Positions 62,186 to 64,000 of a stretch of 64,000 bases of DNA are shown here, piece after piece (the first letter of the stretch is position 1; every line of letters starts with the position of its first letter). The notes beneath the pieces are model-generated. The model searched no databases. It was not told the origin of the DNA and saw only the letters and a program-made list of their open reading frames with translations. A program made the position numbers and the translations under genes. This stretch comes from Prochlorococcus sp. MIT 0603 (GTDB lineage: Bacteria > Cyanobacteriota > Cyanobacteriia > PCC-6307 > Cyanobiaceae): NCBI RefSeq assembly GCF_000760215.1, contig NZ_JNAW01000002.1:215608-279607 (forward strand), read 5' to 3'.

Positions 62186-62459
62186 GAAAAATAAAGGTTG
62201 ACAGTCTCTTGAATAGAATAAAATCTAATATCTTTACTTATGTTATAGCTATAAGAGATGAGGCATTAAATAATTCTGCTAATGGTCATTAATATAAATC
62301 TTAAAAAGTACTCTTTTCATTTGTTTTCCAGAATTAATCAAGGAATTGGCGTGCTTGAGAAAATCGATCTTGTTTAAAATATGATTTAGAGAGTTTGGCT
62401 AAATTTTAATTAGATCAATTTTTAGGTTATGTTTGACATATAGATGATTCTTTTCTGCA
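62186..62459. other. pstS upstream region
   Basis: About 270 AT-rich bases. No tandem PhoB-type repeats that I can clearly read; a weak TTTAAAAT / CTAAATTT pair near 62375-62405 is the best candidate. Confidence 0.3.
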
Positions 62460-63449
62460 ATGGCCTTCTTTAAGAAGGTGATCGTATTTGCATTTACTTT
62501 AATATCTATTGGCACTGCAATTACATCATGTAGCTCCTCAGATGGATCAAGAATCCGCCTCAATGGTGCTGGGGCAACATTCCCATCGAAAATTTACACA
62601 CGCTGGTTCTCTGATTTGGCTGCTTTAGATGGCCCTAGAATTAATTACCAAGCAATAGGTTCTGGATCTGGTCGAAAAGCCTTTATTGATCAAACAGTTG
62701 ACTTTGGTGCATCTGATGAACCAATGAAAGAAAAAGATATTCAAAAAATAAATCGAGGCCTTTTGCAAATTCCAATGATTGGGGGGACGATTGCTTTTGC
62801 TTATAACTACAAGTGTGACTTGGAGTTGACTCAAGAAAAAGCAGTGCAAGTTGCAATGGGTAAAATTAATAATTGGAGAGATCTTGGATGCCCTGCCGGG
62901 AAACTTACATGGGTTCACCGTTCTGATGGCTCAGGTACGACCAAGGCTTTCACTAATTCAATGCAGGCTTTTTCCGAAAACTGGACTCTTGGAACAGGTA
63001 AATCTATTAAATGGCTTGCTGGTGTAGGTGGGAAAGGAAATGCAGGGGTGGCAAGCTTTATTCGTAATACGCCAGGGGCTATTGGATATTTAAATCAGTC
63101 TTATGTAAAAGGTGGGATAAAGTCTGCTGCAGTTCTGAACCTTTTTGGGGAATTTGTTAAACCGTCTTCAGAGGCAGGTGCAAAAGCACTGTCTTCTATA
63201 CAGTTGGATTCTAATCTTGTAGGAAGTGACCCTAACCCAAAGATTGAAGGTGCATATCCCATAGCAACTTTAACTTGGCTTCTTGTATATAAAACAGGAA
63301 ATGGTCGGAATCTTGATAGCATTAAAACAATGATTAACTATATGTTAGGCGATGAGTCTCAATCAAAAGCAACTAGCCTTGGATATGTCCCTTTAGAAGG
63401 GAAAATACTTGAGAAATCCCGTATGAGTTTACTAGAGATTATCAATTAA
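62460..63449 (+). CDS. pstS: periplasmic phosphate-binding lipoprotein PstS
   Basis: 329 residues. A signal peptide with lipobox ITSC (Cys 24), then LNGAGATFPSKIYTRWF, NYQAIGSGSGRKAFIDQTVD, FGASDEPM, and WVHRSDGSGTTKAFTNSM, the phosphate-binding loops of PstS. It captures phosphate for the PstSCAB transporter, expected under phosphate starvation. Full length and all loops intact. The other pst genes are not in the window. Confidence 0.95.
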   Translation: MAFFKKVIVFAFTLISIGTAITSCSSSDGSRIRLNGAGATFPSKIYTRWFSDLAALDGPRINYQAIGSGSGRKAFIDQTVDFGASDEPMKEKDIQKINRGLLQIPMIGGTIAFAYNYKCDLELTQEKAVQVAMGKINNWRDLGCPAGKLTWVHRSDGSGTTKAFTNSMQAFSENWTLGTGKSIKWLAGVGGKGNAGVASFIRNTPGAIGYLNQSYVKGGIKSAAVLNLFGEFVKPSSEAGAKALSSIQLDSNLVGSDPNPKIEGAYPIATLTWLLVYKTGNGRNLDSIKTMINYMLGDESQSKATSLGYVPLEGKILEKSRMSLLEIIN

Positions 63450-63601
63450 AAGCCAAGAACTTATACTTTTCGGAAAGTATAACCATTTATTATTAAAGTT
63501 ATTCGATGTGTGCTTAGTCTATCGAAAGTTTAAATATATCCAGCTGAAAATTTTTCTTTCATTCTTATGACATCGACCTTAGGTCTAAGTATATAGGATA
63601 T

Positions 63602-63745
63602 ATGGAAGATTTACTAAATACTATAAAACACCCGATTGAAGGGTGTGCTTACCTAGCTTGCATAGGTGTATTTGTACGCTGGCAATTTCCTAAGACGTGG
63701 AATAAATTTCTTGACATGATTTCAGCAAAACAACTACATGACTGA
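63602..63745 (+). CDS. small protein (47 aa)
   Basis: MEDLLNTIKHPIEGCAYLAC then IGVFVRWQFPKTWNKFLDM. Converges with the gene ending at 63751. Confidence 0.5.
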   Translation: MEDLLNTIKHPIEGCAYLACIGVFVRWQFPKTWNKFLDMISAKQLHD

Positions 63746-63750
63746 AAAGC

Positions 63751-63990
63751 CTATCGAAAACAAGTATCTCCCATGATCCTTATCTTCCCAAATGTGCCTT
63801 TATAAGCTCTTCTGCTTAGGAAGAATTTTGGAGGGACAGATAAGGCTACTTTTAATGGAGTTCCTTTCCCATTGCTTTGAATGATAACATTCTTAGCGCA
63901 AACCCAGGCTTCATTCCGTATTATCCCTGGCCAGGAAACCCATAAACCACCTGCTACACCTAAAAAGACCAGGTACAATCTCTTAACCAT
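63751..63990 (-). CDS. small exported or anchored basic protein (79 aa)
   Basis: Start preferred at MVKRLYLVFLGVAGGLWVSW (the ATG at 63999 is an alternative). A hydrophobic N-terminal helix, then ACVCAKNV-like WVCAKNVIIQSNGKG, a basic region (SRRAYKGTFGKIRIMGDT). Not recognised. Confidence 0.55.
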   Translation of the reverse strand: MVKRLYLVFLGVAGGLWVSWPGIIRNEAWVCAKNVIIQSNGKGTPLKVALSVPPKFFLSRRAYKGTFGKIRIMGDTCFR

Positions 63991-64000
63991 ACATTTCAAC

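Noticed and set aside
62360..62459. Pho box before pstS
   Set aside because: No clear tandem eight-base repeats; only weak AT-rich similarity.
1..64000. CRISPR array
   Set aside because: No regularly spaced direct repeats with spacers seen anywhere.

Overview
The window is AT-rich (about one third G+C by eye) and reads like a genomic island of a marine picocyanobacterium, most likely a low-light Prochlorococcus. This is inferred from gene content, not from a marker gene. The signs are cyanobacterial families (DUF1822-like, DUF3104-like, a high-light-inducible-protein-like peptide), a pstS gene, a histone H1-like Lys/Ala-rich protein in three copies, and very many 25-100 codon membrane or acidic micro-proteins.

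Layout. 1-6.6 kb: a TPR protein cut by the window edge, an M48 protease, a DnaB-like ATPase lacking its primase-binding domain, and a coupled HTH/DUF1822-like pair. 6.7-15.9 kb: histone-like copy 1, then a tyrosine recombinase next to a 3' half of tRNA-Pro(TGG), and a complete type I restriction-modification operon (hsdM-hsdS-hsdR, minus strand). 16-34 kb: accessory DNA with two related gene cassettes in opposite orientation (17.3-18.3 kb and 29.4-30.3 kb), histone-like copies 2 and 3, a nonsense-broken nuclease-like gene, an SGNH hydrolase, an NmrA-family protein and many micro-ORFs, often coupled by TAATG overlaps. A decayed copy of the same tRNA-Pro half lies at 20.7 kb and a weaker candidate at 28.0 kb. 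34-52.8 kb: mostly micro-ORFs, with an AgcS-type symporter, DUF2939 and LapA-like proteins, a DCC-family protein and a GIY-YIG/T5orf172-like protein. 52.9-56.8 kb: a two-gene SbcCD/YhaNO-like DNA-repair operon. 57.8-60.8 kb: a second hsdM-hsdS pair without hsdR. Then an intact tRNA-Gly(CCC), and pstS near the right edge.

How it fits together. The left half looks like one or more integrations at tRNA-Pro mediated by a tyrosine recombinase, carrying DNA defence (type I RM) and DNA-binding proteins. This resembles the tRNA-targeted integrative elements known from Prochlorococcus (tycheposons). The remnants of the same tRNA half, from intact to about 71% identical and then perhaps about 50%, suggest repeated insertion at one site with older copies left to decay. 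The most interesting leads are the serial tRNA remnants, the duplicated three-gene cassette with a conserved promoter and a possible -1 frameshift site, the shared upstream element of the three histone-like genes, and several very long perfect hairpins.
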